Shown here: positions 33,549 through 42,665 of the stretch, in pieces | Numbering within the stretch: the stretch's first letter is position 1 | Layout: the number at the start of each line of letters is the position of its first letter | From: Candidatus Parachristensenella avicola | Lineage (GTDB): Bacteria > Bacillota > Clostridia > Christensenellales > UMGS416 | Direction of reading: 5' to 3' | NCBI GenBank assembly: GCA_904420205.1 | Contig: CAJFUN010000032.1 | Location: 1 to 64,000, forward strand | Length of the DNA stretch: 64,000 nt | Position numbers and translations under genes: made by a program | Notes under the pieces: generated by a model | Seen by the model: only the letters and a program-made list of their open reading frames with translations | What the model was told of the DNA's origin: nothing | The model's database searches: none

Positions 33549-33613
33549 TTCAATTATGTTTTACCCATATTTTACGTAAGTAAGAAGCGTATTTTACAAT
33601 TAAGCGATATGCT
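33549..33613 (+). promoter_or_regulatory. Candidate PHO boxes and -10 of the pst operon
   Basis: TTCAA at 33549, TTTAC at 33560, TTTAC at 33571 and TTTAC at 33593 lie on one 11-bp grid (33582 is degenerate). TATGCT begins at 33608, 15 nt after the last box start, the same offset as in all six array promoters at 18.1-19.2 kb. Direct repeats with 11-bp period in place of a -35 are the hallmark of PhoB/PhoP boxes, and phoPR is in this operon. Confidence 0.72.
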
Positions 33614-33645
33614 AGGGCCGTAATCGAAGAAAGGTGGAATGATTC

Positions 33646-34611
33646 ATGAAAAAGCTTACCGGAATGCTTCTGGCATGCACCATGCTGGTGGGCCTGATGG
33701 CGGGCTGCTCGACCACGCCGACGGCCACCACGACGACGACCACGACCGCCGCCAACGACACCACTGCGGCCGATGCCACGACCACGGCTGCCGCTGACGA
33801 AACCACCGCCGCCGCAGCGCAGGGTCTGACCGACGATATCGTCGTCATCTCCCGTGAAGACGGCTCCGGCACCCGCGGCGCTTTCATTGAGCTGATGGGC
33901 GTGCAGGTAGAGGACGAAGCCGGCAACAAATCCGATATGACCACGCCCGGCGCGGTCATCGCCAACAAGACCGACGTCATGCTGACCCAGGTGTCCGGCA
34001 ACAAGGCCGCCATCGGCTATGTATCCCTGGGCTCGCTCAACGATACCGTCAAAGCCCTGTCCATTGACGGCGTAGAGGCCACCAATGAGAATGTTAAGAA
34101 CGGCTCCTATGCTGTGGCCCGTCCTTTCAACATCGCGACCAAAGGCACGCCGGAAGAGGGCAGCCTGACCGCTGATTTCATCTCCTTTATCCTCAGCAAG
34201 GAAGGCCAGGAGGTCATCTCCGACGGCTACATTCCCGTAGACGATGCGGCGCCTGCCTATGCCGGCACCAAGCCCTCCGGTAAGATCACGGTGGGCGGCT
34301 CTTCCTCCGTCACGCCCATCATGGAAAAGCTGAAGGAGGCCTATGTGGCCCTGAACCCCAACGCCACCATTGAACTGCAGCAGAGCGACTCCACCGCGGG
34401 AATGACTTCCACCATCGATGGCACCTATGACATCGGCATGGCTTCCCGCGAGCTGAAGGATTCCGAAAAGGCTGAACTGACCGGCACGCAGATCGCCATC
34501 GACGGTATCGCCGTCATCGTGAACCCCGAAAATCCCGTCAACGACCTGAGCCAGGACGCTGTGCGCGCCATCTTCACCGGCGAGACGACCAACTGGGCGA
34601 ACGTTGAGTAA
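33646..34611 (+). CDS. pstS: Phosphate-binding lipoprotein PstS, circularly permuted order
   Basis: A 321-residue lipoprotein with lipobox AGCS near residue 20 and a Thr/Ala-rich linker (25-60). The half that is normally second in PstS (VISREDGSGTRGAF, AIGYVSLGSL, FILSKEGQEV) comes first. The half that is normally first (GSSSVTPIMEKLKEAY, IGMASRELKD, RAIFTGETTNW) comes last. Phosphate-binding Ser/Thr/Arg/Asp motifs are all present. I believe some other clostridial PstS share this order. It feeds PstCAB. Confidence 0.92.
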   Translation: MKKLTGMLLACTMLVGLMAGCSTTPTATTTTTTTAANDTTAADATTTAAADETTAAAAQGLTDDIVVISREDGSGTRGAFIELMGVQVEDEAGNKSDMTTPGAVIANKTDVMLTQVSGNKAAIGYVSLGSLNDTVKALSIDGVEATNENVKNGSYAVARPFNIATKGTPEEGSLTADFISFILSKEGQEVISDGYIPVDDAAPAYAGTKPSGKITVGGSSSVTPIMEKLKEAYVALNPNATIELQQSDSTAGMTSTIDGTYDIGMASRELKDSEKAELTGTQIAIDGIAVIVNPENPVNDLSQDAVRAIFTGETTNWANVE

Positions 34612-34624
34612 TTGCCTCCTCTTG

Positions 34625-34659
34625 TGGCCGTAGCTCCCCATTGGGCTGCGGCCATTTTT
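34625..34659 (+). terminator. Terminator between pstS and pstC
   Basis: TGGCCGTAGC and GCTGCGGCCA pair and are followed by TTTTT. An internal terminator here would let pstS be made in excess over the membrane components, common in binding-protein operons. Confidence 0.75.
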
Positions 34660-34731
34660 ATAGAAACCGCAATGTAAAATCCTCGAAGGAAAAGCCCCGA
34701 AGCGGCCGCGCCGCCGGGTTAGGAGCCATCT

Positions 34732-35592
34732 ATGAAGAATAAAATCCTGGAACTATCCATGCGGATCCTCTTTTTCATCACGGCCTGCGCTTCCGTGGCC
34801 GCCGTCATCTTGATCTGCGTCTTCCTTTTCTCAAGCAGCATACCCGCCATCTCCGAGGTGGGATTGGGCAATTTCCTGGGCGGCATGAAATGGGCCCCCA
34901 ACAACCAACCGGCCCAGTTCGGCATCTTTCCCATGATTATCGGCAGCATTTACGTCACCGTGGGGGCCATCATTGTCGGCGTGCCCATCGGATTGCTGAC
35001 CGCCCTGTTCATGGCCCGCTTTTGCCCACCCAAGGCTTATCGTGTGCTTAAGCCTCTGGTAGAGCTGCTGGCCGGCATTCCCTCCATCGTCTATGGCTTT
35101 TTCGGCATGATGGTGCTGGTGCCCTTTGTGCGCGACGTATTCGGCGGCAACGGTAACAGCGTGCTGACCGCCGCGCTCTTGCTGGGCATTATGATCCTGC
35201 CTACCATTATCGGCGTGTCGGAGGCGGCGCTTCGGGCCGTACCGGAATCCTACTATGAAGGCGCGCTGGCCCTTGGCGCTTCCCACGAGCGCAGCGTCTT
35301 TTTCACCGTATTCCCCGCCGCCAAGAGCGGCGTGCTCTCGGCCATCGTGCTGGGGGTAGGCCGCGCCTTGGGCGAAACTATGGCGGTCATCATGGTGGCC
35401 GGTAACCAGCCTTGGATTCCTTCCTCCATCTTGCAGGGCGTGCGGACGTTGACGGCCAATATCGTCATTGAAATGAGCTATGCCGCTGATTTACACCGGG
35501 AAATGCTGATCGCTACCGGCGTGGTGCTCTTTACGCTGGTCCTTCTGCTCAACCTGTGCTTTTCGGCGCTGAACCGGAGAAAGGAGGGCTAA
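34732..35592 (+). CDS. pstC: Phosphate ABC transporter permease PstC
   Basis: A 286-residue permease with six hydrophobic segments. The cytoplasmic coupling loop LGASHERSVFFTVFPAAKSG is typical, as is [14 protein letters not shown], shared with PstA. Forms the channel with PstA. The stop is one base before the pstA start codon, which shows close coupling. Confidence 0.95.
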   Translation: MKNKILELSMRILFFITACASVAAVILICVFLFSSSIPAISEVGLGNFLGGMKWAPNNQPAQFGIFPMIIGSIYVTVGAIIVGVPIGLLTALFMARFCPPKAYRVLKPLVELLAGIPSIVYGFFGMMVLVPFVRDVFGGNGNSVLTAALLLGIMILPTIIGVSEAALRAVPESYYEGALALGASHERSVFFTVFPAAKSGVLSAIVLGVGRALGETMAVIMVAGNQPWIPSSILQGVRTLTANIVIEMSYAADLHREMLIATGVVLFTLVLLLNLCFSALNRRKEG

Positions 35593-35593
35593 T

Positions 35594-36445
35594 ATGGAAA
35601 AGAAAAAGCACCGCAGGGATTGGCTTTCCCCCATCCTCCGGGTGGGCGTATGGACCGCCATGGTTTTGACCGTCGCGACCTTGGTGCTCATCATTGCCTA
35701 CATCTTGATTATGGGCGTACCGCACCTGAAGCTGTCGCTTTTCTCACCTACCTACACCAGCGATAACGCCTCCATGCTGCCCAGCATTTTGAATACCCTA
35801 TGGGTGATCCTGGTATCGCTGGGCATCTCGGTGCCGCTGGGTATCGGCTGCGCCATTTACCTGGCCGAATACACTAAGCGCGATTCCATCGTCGTACGGA
35901 TTATCCGCATGGCGGCAGAGACGCTCTCCGGTATTCCCTCCATTGTCTATGGTCTCTTTGGCTATCTGTTCTTCGTAGCCCAACTCAAGTGGGGCTATTC
36001 GCTGCTAGCCGGCTCCTGCACGCTGTCGCTGATGATTCTGCCGCTTATCATGCGCACCACGGAAGAAGCGCTGCTTTCTGTGCCGGATACCTTCCGGGAG
36101 GCCAGCTTCGGCCTGGGTGCGGGGCGGCTGCGTACCATTCTGCGGGTGGTGCTGCCTTCGGCCGTGCCCGGCATCCTAGCCGGTGTGATCCTGGGGATCG
36201 GCCGTATCGTCGGTGAAACCGCCGCGCTCATCTACACGGCCGGCACCTCCACCGATACGCCGCACAGCCTGATGGACTCCGGCCGCACCCTCTCCATCCA
36301 TATGTACGTGCTCTCCGGCGAAGGTTTCCACACCAATGAAGCCTTTGCCACGGCCGTTGTACTGCTCATCACCGTGCTGGGGATCAACACGCTAGCCAGC
36401 GTCATCGCCAAAGCCCTTATGAAAACGACGGGAGAAAAGTCATGA
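35594..36445 (+). CDS. pstA: Phosphate ABC transporter permease PstA
   Basis: A 283-residue permease with six membrane segments; motifs [17 protein letters not shown] and [15 protein letters not shown]. Ribosome binding site AAGGAGG is inside the end of pstC. The end overlaps pstB by 4 nt. Confidence 0.95.
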   Translation: MEKKKHRRDWLSPILRVGVWTAMVLTVATLVLIIAYILIMGVPHLKLSLFSPTYTSDNASMLPSILNTLWVILVSLGISVPLGIGCAIYLAEYTKRDSIVVRIIRMAAETLSGIPSIVYGLFGYLFFVAQLKWGYSLLAGSCTLSLMILPLIMRTTEEALLSVPDTFREASFGLGAGRLRTILRVVLPSAVPGILAGVILGIGRIVGETAALIYTAGTSTDTPHSLMDSGRTLSIHMYVLSGEGFHTNEAFATAVVLLITVLGINTLASVIAKALMKTTGEKS

Positions 36446-37194
36446 CAAAATTTGATATTACCCATATGGATTTGCATTACGGCAGCTTCCATGCGCTTAA
36501 AGACGTTAACCTTTCCATCGATGAAAAATGCATTACCGCCTTCATCGGGCCTTCCGGTTGCGGCAAGTCCACGCTGCTGAAATCCCTGAACCGCATGAAT
36601 GACCTGATTCCCACCTGCCGGATTACCGGCAGCATCCTGCTGGACGGCATGGACATCTATGCGCGGGAGTGCGACGTGAACCAGCTGCGCAAGCGGGTGG
36701 GAATGGTTTTCCAAAAGCCCAACCCCTTTCCCATGAGCATCTACGACAATATCGCCTACGGCCCCCGCACCCACGGCATCCGCAGCCGGGCACGGCTGGA
36801 TGAAATCGTAGAGCGGAGCCTGACCCAAGCCGCCTTATGGGACGAGGTTAAGGACCGGCTGAAAAAAAGCGCCTTGGGCCTCTCCGGCGGCCAGCAGCAG
36901 CGGCTGTGCATCGCCCGTGCCCTGGCGGTAGAGCCTGAAGTACTGCTGATGGACGAGCCGACCAGCGCCCTGGATCCCATCTCGACCTCCAAAATCGAAG
37001 ACTTGGCGCAGGAGCTGAAAAAGGATTATACTATTATCATGGTCACCCACAATATGCAGCAGGCAACACGCATCTCCGACAAGACCGCTTTTTTCCTGCT
37101 GGGCGAGGTTGTTGAATACGATGAAACGGAGAACCTCTTCTCTATGCCCCACGACAAACGCACAGAAGACTACATTACCGGCCGTTTCGGATAA
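36442..37194 (+). CDS. pstB: Phosphate ABC transporter ATP-binding protein PstB
   Basis: A 250-residue ABC ATPase of canonical size: Walker [10 protein letters not shown], the LNRMNDLIP segment specific to PstB, signature LSGGQQQR, Walker [14 protein letters not shown] and switch MVTHN. Couples ATP hydrolysis to phosphate import; also part of the PhoR signalling complex with PhoU. Confidence 0.97.
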   Translation: MTKFDITHMDLHYGSFHALKDVNLSIDEKCITAFIGPSGCGKSTLLKSLNRMNDLIPTCRITGSILLDGMDIYARECDVNQLRKRVGMVFQKPNPFPMSIYDNIAYGPRTHGIRSRARLDEIVERSLTQAALWDEVKDRLKKSALGLSGGQQQRLCIARALAVEPEVLLMDEPTSALDPISTSKIEDLAQELKKDYTIIMVTHNMQQATRISDKTAFFLLGEVVEYDETENLFSMPHDKRTEDYITGRFG

Positions 37195-37211
37195 GGCGAA
37201 AGGAGCATATC

Positions 37212-37868
37212 ATGAGAAACCGTTTTGACCGCGAGCTCGATCTGCTGCACCAGGAGCTGATCGAGATGGGCGCGATGATTGAATCCAACATTGCCGCCGC
37301 TATCGACGCCCTGATGAAGAAGGATGCCCGCAAGGCCCAGGCTGCCATCGACGCCGATCCGGAGGTTGACGAAAAAGAGCGCACCATCGAGCGGCATTGC
37401 CTGCGCCTTTTGCTGCAGCAGCAGCCGGTGGCCAGCGACCTGCGCCGCATCTCAACCGCGCTGAAGATGATCACCGATATGGAGCGTATTGGCGACCATG
37501 CCGCTGATATATCCGAAATCACCCTGCGGCTGTGCCAGCAGCAGGAATCCGTGGATCTGAAGCTGCTCCCAGAGATGGCGGGTGCAGCCAGCGACATGCT
37601 GCGCCGGGCTATCGACGCCTTCGTGCGCCAGGATCTTGCCTTAGCCCGCAAGGTCATCGCTGACGACGACGTGGTGGATGATCTCTTTAATCAGGTGAAA
37701 AATGAACTGATCGTCCGCATCCACGCCAACGTGGAAAGCGGTGAGCTGGCCGTGGATCTTCTGATGGTCGCCAAATATCTGGAGCGCATCGGCGACCATG
37801 CCGTCAACCTTTCCGAGTGGGTGATCTTCTCCCTAACGGGGCAGCATAAAAACGAAAGAATTCTGTAG
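37212..37868 (+). CDS. phoU: Phosphate signalling protein PhoU
   Basis: A 218-residue all-helical protein with two PhoU repeats, each ending in ERIGDHAADI or ERIGDHAVNL, the metal-binding signature. PhoU damps PhoR when phosphate is plentiful and tunes PstSCAB. It lies between the transporter and phoPR in the same operon. Confidence 0.96.
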   Translation: MRNRFDRELDLLHQELIEMGAMIESNIAAAIDALMKKDARKAQAAIDADPEVDEKERTIERHCLRLLLQQQPVASDLRRISTALKMITDMERIGDHAADISEITLRLCQQQESVDLKLLPEMAGAASDMLRRAIDAFVRQDLALARKVIADDDVVDDLFNQVKNELIVRIHANVESGELAVDLLMVAKYLERIGDHAVNLSEWVIFSLTGQHKNERIL

Positions 37869-37876
37869 GTGGCAAG

Positions 37877-38563
37877 ATGACGAAAATATACTGTGTCGAG
37901 GACGACGAAAGCATCCGGGAGCTCATCAGCTACGCCATGAAGAGCGCAGGCTTCTTATGCCAGGGTTTTGAGTCCGGTGCGCCCTTTAAAGAAGCGCTGG
38001 CCCACGAGGCGCCGCCGGATCTTGTGCTGCTGGATATCATGCTGCCGGGCGAAGACGGGCTGAAGCTACTGGACGATATGCGCGCCGACAGCGCCACCCG
38101 CAATACGCCGGTCATCATGCTGACGGCAAAAACCAGCGAGGTTGACCGGGTTCGGGGTCTAGACCGGGGCGCTGACGACTACATTTGCAAACCCTTCGGC
38201 GTGATGGAGCTGATCTCCCGGGTCAAGGCTGTGCTGCGCCGCTGCGCGGGGCCGGTGGCCGATATCATCCGCTACCGCAACCTGACTTTAAGCTACGATC
38301 AGCGCACCGTGGAGGTGGATGGGCGAAACGTCAAGCTTACCTATAAAGAATTTGAGCTATTATACTTCCTTTTATCCAACCAGGGCATGGTGCTCTCCCG
38401 CGACCGCATGCTGCAGACCATCTGGGGTTATGAATATGAAGGTGAAACGCGCACCGTGGATATGCACATCAAAACCCTCCGCCAGAAGCTGGAGGCCCAA
38501 GGCTGCACCGACCTTATCGTAACGGTCCGGGGGATTGGATATAAGGTGGAGAGAGACCGATGA
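37877..38563 (+). CDS. phoP: OmpR-family response regulator PhoP/PhoB
   Basis: A 228-residue regulator. The receiver has acidic EDDE and the phospho-Asp in VLLDIMLPGEDG. The C-terminal winged helix (about 130-226) includes VKLTYKEFELLYFL and GYEYEGETRTVDMHIKTLRQKL. Such proteins bind 11-bp direct repeats; the repeats before pstS and before the six array RNAs fit this. Overlaps phoR by 4 nt. Named by context in the pst operon. Confidence 0.93.
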   Translation: MTKIYCVEDDESIRELISYAMKSAGFLCQGFESGAPFKEALAHEAPPDLVLLDIMLPGEDGLKLLDDMRADSATRNTPVIMLTAKTSEVDRVRGLDRGADDYICKPFGVMELISRVKAVLRRCAGPVADIIRYRNLTLSYDQRTVEVDGRNVKLTYKEFELLYFLLSNQGMVLSRDRMLQTIWGYEYEGETRTVDMHIKTLRQKLEAQGCTDLIVTVRGIGYKVERDR

Positions 38564-40275
38564 AAAAGAAAATTTTCCTTTGCCTAGCCGCGTTTTCCCT
38601 GATGCTTATGATCTTTACATCCCTGGCGATGGGCGGAATCTACTACCGATTCTATCAAAACGCGGTAGAATCAGCGCTGCAGGGGGATGCCGCTTTGATG
38701 GCGCAGCAGCTGGAAGAGGGCGGCGATCCGTTGGCCGTCTTAACCAGCCAGCAGAAAGCCCTGGATCCGGGCCTGCGCATCAGCTACATACGCGCTGACG
38801 GTACGGTACTTTTTGATACCGATGCGCAAGCGGAGAGCCTGGAAAACCATGCCGACCGCCAGGAGATCCTCCTGGCTCGGGAGCAGGGCCAGGGCGAGGC
38901 CATACGCCATTCCGACTCATTGGGCGTGGATACCTACTATTATGCCGTCGCCCTCTCCAACGGGGACGTGCTGCGGGTCAGCCAGCCGCTCAGCCGTATG
39001 AGTTCGCTTTTCTCGCAGACCCTGCCCATCCTGGCGCTTGTATTGGCTGCCATCTTGGTGCTGGCGGTGCTCATCGCCCGCTGGCTGACCGACAGCCTGA
39101 TGTCCCCAATCCTGCAGGCCTCGGCCCATCTGGATACGGCCCTTCAGGGGCATGGGCAATCGCTGGCCGATATGGATACCTATGAGGAGTTGGCGCCTTT
39201 TCTTCGCAAAATCGATCACCTTAATCTGGCAATGCAGCAAAAGATCCGGGAAATTCAGGATCAGCGCGACACACTTAACACGCTGGTGGACAATATGGAC
39301 GAAGGCTTTGTGCTGCTAAGCCCGACCTATGAGCTGCTTATCATTAACCCCAGCGCCCGCCGCCTGCTGAAGGTGCCTGAGGGCGTCTCCGCCGTGGGGG
39401 AAAGCTTCCTTCACATCAATCGGGATATTCGCCTGCAAACGGCAATCCGTCAGGCAATGAACGAGCCGGATGGTTCCCGTAGCGTCATGCTGGAGCATAA
39501 CCAGTATTATTTAAACCCTGTGCGCAATGATGACGGTCAGCTACAGGGCGTGGTGATGCTGGTGCTGGATATGGGACCGGCCATGCGGGCTGAAGAGAGC
39601 CGCCGCGATTTTGCCGCCAACGTATCCCACGAGCTGAAAACGCCGCTAACCAGCATCCATGGCTTCGCCGAGATGATGGCCAACCATATGGTGCCTGAAA
39701 AGGACGCCGACCAGATTGCCCAGCGCATTTTGAAGGAATCCGGCCGCTTGATCCGCCTCATCGAGGATATCATCCGCCTCTCTCAAATCGAAAGCCAAGG
39801 AACGGCCGACACGCAGGAACTGGTGGCGTTGGACCAGATTGCCCGCGAAACCTGCGCACGGCTGGAGCCGGTGGCTCAGGAAAAGCAGGTGCTGCTGGAA
39901 ACGCGGCTGGAGCCAGTCATGCTGCCCACCGGCGCCGCCTATATAGAGGAACTCTTTTATAATCTCATAGACAACGCCATTAAATACAACAAGACCGGCG
40001 GCAAGGTCACTGTGACGCTGGAAAAGCTGCCGCAAAAGGCCCGCATCAAAGTATCCGATACCGGCATCGGCATCGAATCCACGCATTTGGACCGGATCTT
40101 TGAGCGCTTTTACCGAGTGGATAAGTCCCGCTCCAAGCAAACCGGCGGCACCGGTTTGGGGCTCTCCATCGTCAAGCACATCGTGGAAAACCTAGGCGGC
40201 TCCATCGGCGTGGAATCCACGCCCGGCACAGGCACGACCTTCACCCTGGAGCTTCCGCTGGAGCGCTCCGCATGA
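38560..40275 (+). CDS. phoR: Phosphate-sensing histidine kinase PhoR
   Basis: A 571-residue membrane kinase. TM1 is near 5-27 and an extracytoplasmic region follows (about 30-145). TM2 is near 150-172. HAMP and a PAS-like region (about 230-335) come next. The HisKA box is VSHELKTPLTSIHGFAEMM, the N box is FYNLIDNAIKYNKTGG, and the G boxes are DTGIGIE and GGTGLGLSIVKHI. It phosphorylates PhoP on phosphate limitation. Terminator follows at 40287. Confidence 0.94.
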   Translation: MKKKIFLCLAAFSLMLMIFTSLAMGGIYYRFYQNAVESALQGDAALMAQQLEEGGDPLAVLTSQQKALDPGLRISYIRADGTVLFDTDAQAESLENHADRQEILLAREQGQGEAIRHSDSLGVDTYYYAVALSNGDVLRVSQPLSRMSSLFSQTLPILALVLAAILVLAVLIARWLTDSLMSPILQASAHLDTALQGHGQSLADMDTYEELAPFLRKIDHLNLAMQQKIREIQDQRDTLNTLVDNMDEGFVLLSPTYELLIINPSARRLLKVPEGVSAVGESFLHINRDIRLQTAIRQAMNEPDGSRSVMLEHNQYYLNPVRNDDGQLQGVVMLVLDMGPAMRAEESRRDFAANVSHELKTPLTSIHGFAEMMANHMVPEKDADQIAQRILKESGRLIRLIEDIIRLSQIESQGTADTQELVALDQIARETCARLEPVAQEKQVLLETRLEPVMLPTGAAYIEELFYNLIDNAIKYNKTGGKVTVTLEKLPQKARIKVSDTGIGIESTHLDRIFERFYRVDKSRSKQTGGTGLGLSIVKHIVENLGGSIGVESTPGTGTTFTLELPLERSA

Positions 40276-40286
40276 TGGCGCTTTCC

Positions 40287-40316
40287 ATCCCCCTGCGTAA
40301 GCGGGGGGATATTTTT
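40287..40316 (+). terminator. Terminator of the pst-pho operon
   Basis: ATCCCCC (40287-40293) and GGGGGAT (40304-40310) followed by TTTTT. Confidence 0.8.
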
Positions 40317-40391
40317 CTGCTTTCAGACGCCGCATGGCCCGCCTTTGCGCGCAATAGAATAATACTAAAACGCAAGGGGAGGCATGAGAAT

Positions 40392-40832
40392 ATGAAACAG
40401 CTTCTTTCGCCCCAGCCGCAAATGATTCTTTCCCGTATGATACCCGGCCCATGGCCCGACCGCCCCGCTCAGATTCTGGAGCAAAGCGCGCGGCTTTCCG
40501 GTTGGGCGATCCGCCCAGAAAGCCCTGCGGCGCTGCGGATGTTGGAAGCCTTTGAGCAGCGCCTGGCCCGTATGGGCGGCGGCGTAGGATTATTGGGCTG
40601 CACTGGCGGGCCCATGGGCGCCTTTTGCCTGCGCCACGGCTATCGTCTAGCCCATCGGGTGGCGGAGGTGCAGGCTGGAGAACCGCTCAATCCCGGTTGG
40701 CCGGTGGTCGCGCTGCGCCATCAGGGCGACCGGTGGCTTCTACTTTTAGTGGCAGGGTCTGATCCGCTGCCCGAGCCCGAGCGGATCCTTCGGTGCTGCG
40801 ACCTGTATGAGAAGCGGATCGCCGCTAAATAA
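40392..40832 (+). CDS. Hypothetical protein, 146 residues
   Basis: A soluble protein with no recognised domain. It has a Gly-rich middle (MGGGVGLLGCTGGPMG) and a CC pair near the end. GGGGAGG precedes ATG 40392 by 9 nt, so it is probably translated. It follows phoR after a terminator and overlaps the convergent DUF421 gene by 8 nt. Confidence 0.6.
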   Translation: MKQLLSPQPQMILSRMIPGPWPDRPAQILEQSARLSGWAIRPESPAALRMLEAFEQRLARMGGGVGLLGCTGGPMGAFCLRHGYRLAHRVAEVQAGEPLNPGWPVVALRHQGDRWLLLLVAGSDPLPEPERILRCCDLYEKRIAAK

Positions 40833-41556
40833 AGGGCGTATGGGTCGGCATGGCTTCCCCTTTCGTATAGATTCGGAGCGTGCCGCCCCGGTCGCAGCTG
40901 GCCAGCAGCACCCGCTCAGGGCTTTCAAAACCCTGAGCCGCCAGCTGCCTGCGAAGCCAGGTTTCGTCAAAGCCCTGGGCTACCAGGTTTTCATGCATCA
41001 CCCGCCCATCCAATATAACGTTGGCCGTCATGGTCTGCTCCGGCGGCGTAAGGCCCAGATCCTCGCAGGTAGCCGGCCGCTTGCCTGGCGCCGGCATAAA
41101 AGCAATCTGGCCTGTCGTCTCCAGCACCGCATATTCGATATCCGACAAGTTAAAATACCCCTGTACCCGGGCCTGGCTGATGATATCGTTTACATCCATA
41201 TGGGCCTTGGCCAAATGCGCTTCGATTAGTTTGCCCTGATAGATCATAATAAGCGGCGTGCCGGTCAACAGCCGGCGCGCTTTGATGCTTTTGGTTGAGG
41301 CGATGGCGCTCATCACCGTAAAAGCTGCATAGATCAGCATGGCCAGGGTAGGCTGATAAAAGGGGATTTCATTATCCAGGGCCATGGTGGCGGCAATGGA
41401 GCCAATGGAGATACCCGCGATATAGTCGGCAAAGGTCATCTGGGCGATCTGGCGCGCGCCCACCATTTTGCTTAAAAGGAACAGCACAATGAGCGAGGAC
41501 ACGGAGCGGATGATGGTCTCGCCGATGCTCATGGCGAAATCGGGCATTTCAGGCAT
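40825..41556 (-). CDS. DUF421/YetF-family membrane protein
   Basis: A 243-residue protein with three N-terminal membrane segments (about 10-100) and a cytoplasmic DUF421 domain containing GTPLIMIYQGKL and DINDI-type helix (VNDIISQARVQGYFNLSDIEYAVLE region). Related to Bacillus YetF, YdfR and YrbG, some of which are placed in germinant or envelope functions. AAGGAGG sets the start at 41556. Specific role unknown. Confidence 0.85.
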   Translation of the reverse strand: MPEMPDFAMSIGETIIRSVSSLIVLFLLSKMVGARQIAQMTFADYIAGISIGSIAATMALDNEIPFYQPTLAMLIYAAFTVMSAIASTKSIKARRLLTGTPLIMIYQGKLIEAHLAKAHMDVNDIISQARVQGYFNLSDIEYAVLETTGQIAFMPAPGKRPATCEDLGLTPPEQTMTANVILDGRVMHENLVAQGFDETWLRRQLAAQGFESPERVLLASCDRGGTLRIYTKGEAMPTHTPFI

Positions 41557-41640
41557 GGATTCTCCTCCTTTTCGGTCTGGGGTTAGCATACCCGGCTCCT
41601 TAACCAGCATACCCTTAATGTGGAGAAGGAGGGCTTTGCG

Positions 41641-42510
41641 ATGAGAAAAAAATGGCGCCCGCTGGGGATGCTCCTGCTTTTTTGCGGTGTGCTGCTGGTA
41701 GGCCTGTCCTTGTCAGAGCCCGCCCAGCCGGCTTCCACCACAGCCGATCCCGGCGTCAGCTTGCCCATCATTATGTACCATCACGTTTTAAAAGATCCGT
41801 CCCGCCAAGGGGAATATGTCGTTTCCCCTCAGATGCTGGAGGAGGACTTTGCCTATCTGAAAGAGCTGGGCTATGAAAGCGTCGTGGTGCAGGATCTCAT
41901 CGCTTACGTACAAGACGGGGCGCCGCTGCCGGAGAAGCCTATCATGATTACCTTTGATGATGGATACCTCTCCAATCTCGTGTATGCCTATCCGCTGCTG
42001 GAGAAGTATGACCTAAAGGCAGTTATCTCAGTGGTCGGAACCTTCTGCCAGCGATATACCGACGAGCCCGACAATAATCCGGCCTATGCTCAGCTTTCTT
42101 GGGATCAAGTAGGGCAGCTATCCGCCACCGGGCGAGTGGAGATTCAGAACCATTCCTATAACCTCCACCAAAGCCAGCAAGGCGCAAGTCTACAGGAAGC
42201 AGCGGGAGAGAGCCTTGACCAATATCGCAGCCGCCTGCAACAGGACCTTTCCCTCAACCAGCGGCTTATCGAGCAGGCTACGGGGAAACGGCCCACCTGC
42301 ATGACCTACCCCTTCGGCCGAACTACCGACGCTGCCCGCCAGCTGGTGCAGGAAATGGGATTCTCTGCCAGCCTGAGCTGCTATGAACGGGTCAACCGCA
42401 TTACCCGCGACCCAGCATGCCTTTTTGACCTTGGCCGCTTTAACCGGGCAGCGGGTCTGAACCGTGCCGCCTTCTTTGAACTTTTAGCCGCGCCGCCCAA
42501 GGAGCCCTGA
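41641..42510 (+). CDS. Polysaccharide deacetylase (NodB domain), secreted/membrane-anchored
   Basis: A 289-residue protein. An N-terminal hydrophobic segment (about 7-25) serves as signal or anchor. The NodB homology region starts with PIIMYHHVL, with the catalytic Asp-Asp in ITFDDGYLSN and the later QNHSYNLH His motif. CE4 enzymes deacetylate peptidoglycan or other GlcNAc polymers outside the cell. GGAGG lies before ATG 41641. Confidence 0.9.
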   Translation: MRKKWRPLGMLLLFCGVLLVGLSLSEPAQPASTTADPGVSLPIIMYHHVLKDPSRQGEYVVSPQMLEEDFAYLKELGYESVVVQDLIAYVQDGAPLPEKPIMITFDDGYLSNLVYAYPLLEKYDLKAVISVVGTFCQRYTDEPDNNPAYAQLSWDQVGQLSATGRVEIQNHSYNLHQSQQGASLQEAAGESLDQYRSRLQQDLSLNQRLIEQATGKRPTCMTYPFGRTTDAARQLVQEMGFSASLSCYERVNRITRDPACLFDLGRFNRAAGLNRAAFFELLAAPPKEP

Positions 42511-42598
42511 CTGGGAGCAGCCATCTTGTTATGGCTTTAGAAGGGAATGCCGTCAACGTTTCAAAACCATCCCATGCATCCGCTTGGCGGCCGTCATG

Positions 42599-42626
42599 AA
42601 AAAAGGGGGCGTTTGAACGCCCCCTT
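42599..42626 (-). terminator. Terminator of the zinc-ribbon/ECF operon
   Basis: AAGGGGGCGTT and AACGCCCCCTT with a TG loop; on the minus strand followed by a run of T residues. Confidence 0.8.
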
Positions 42627-42665
42627 AGCCGCTGCAGGATATGCTTTCGCCCATTCAAATAGGCA

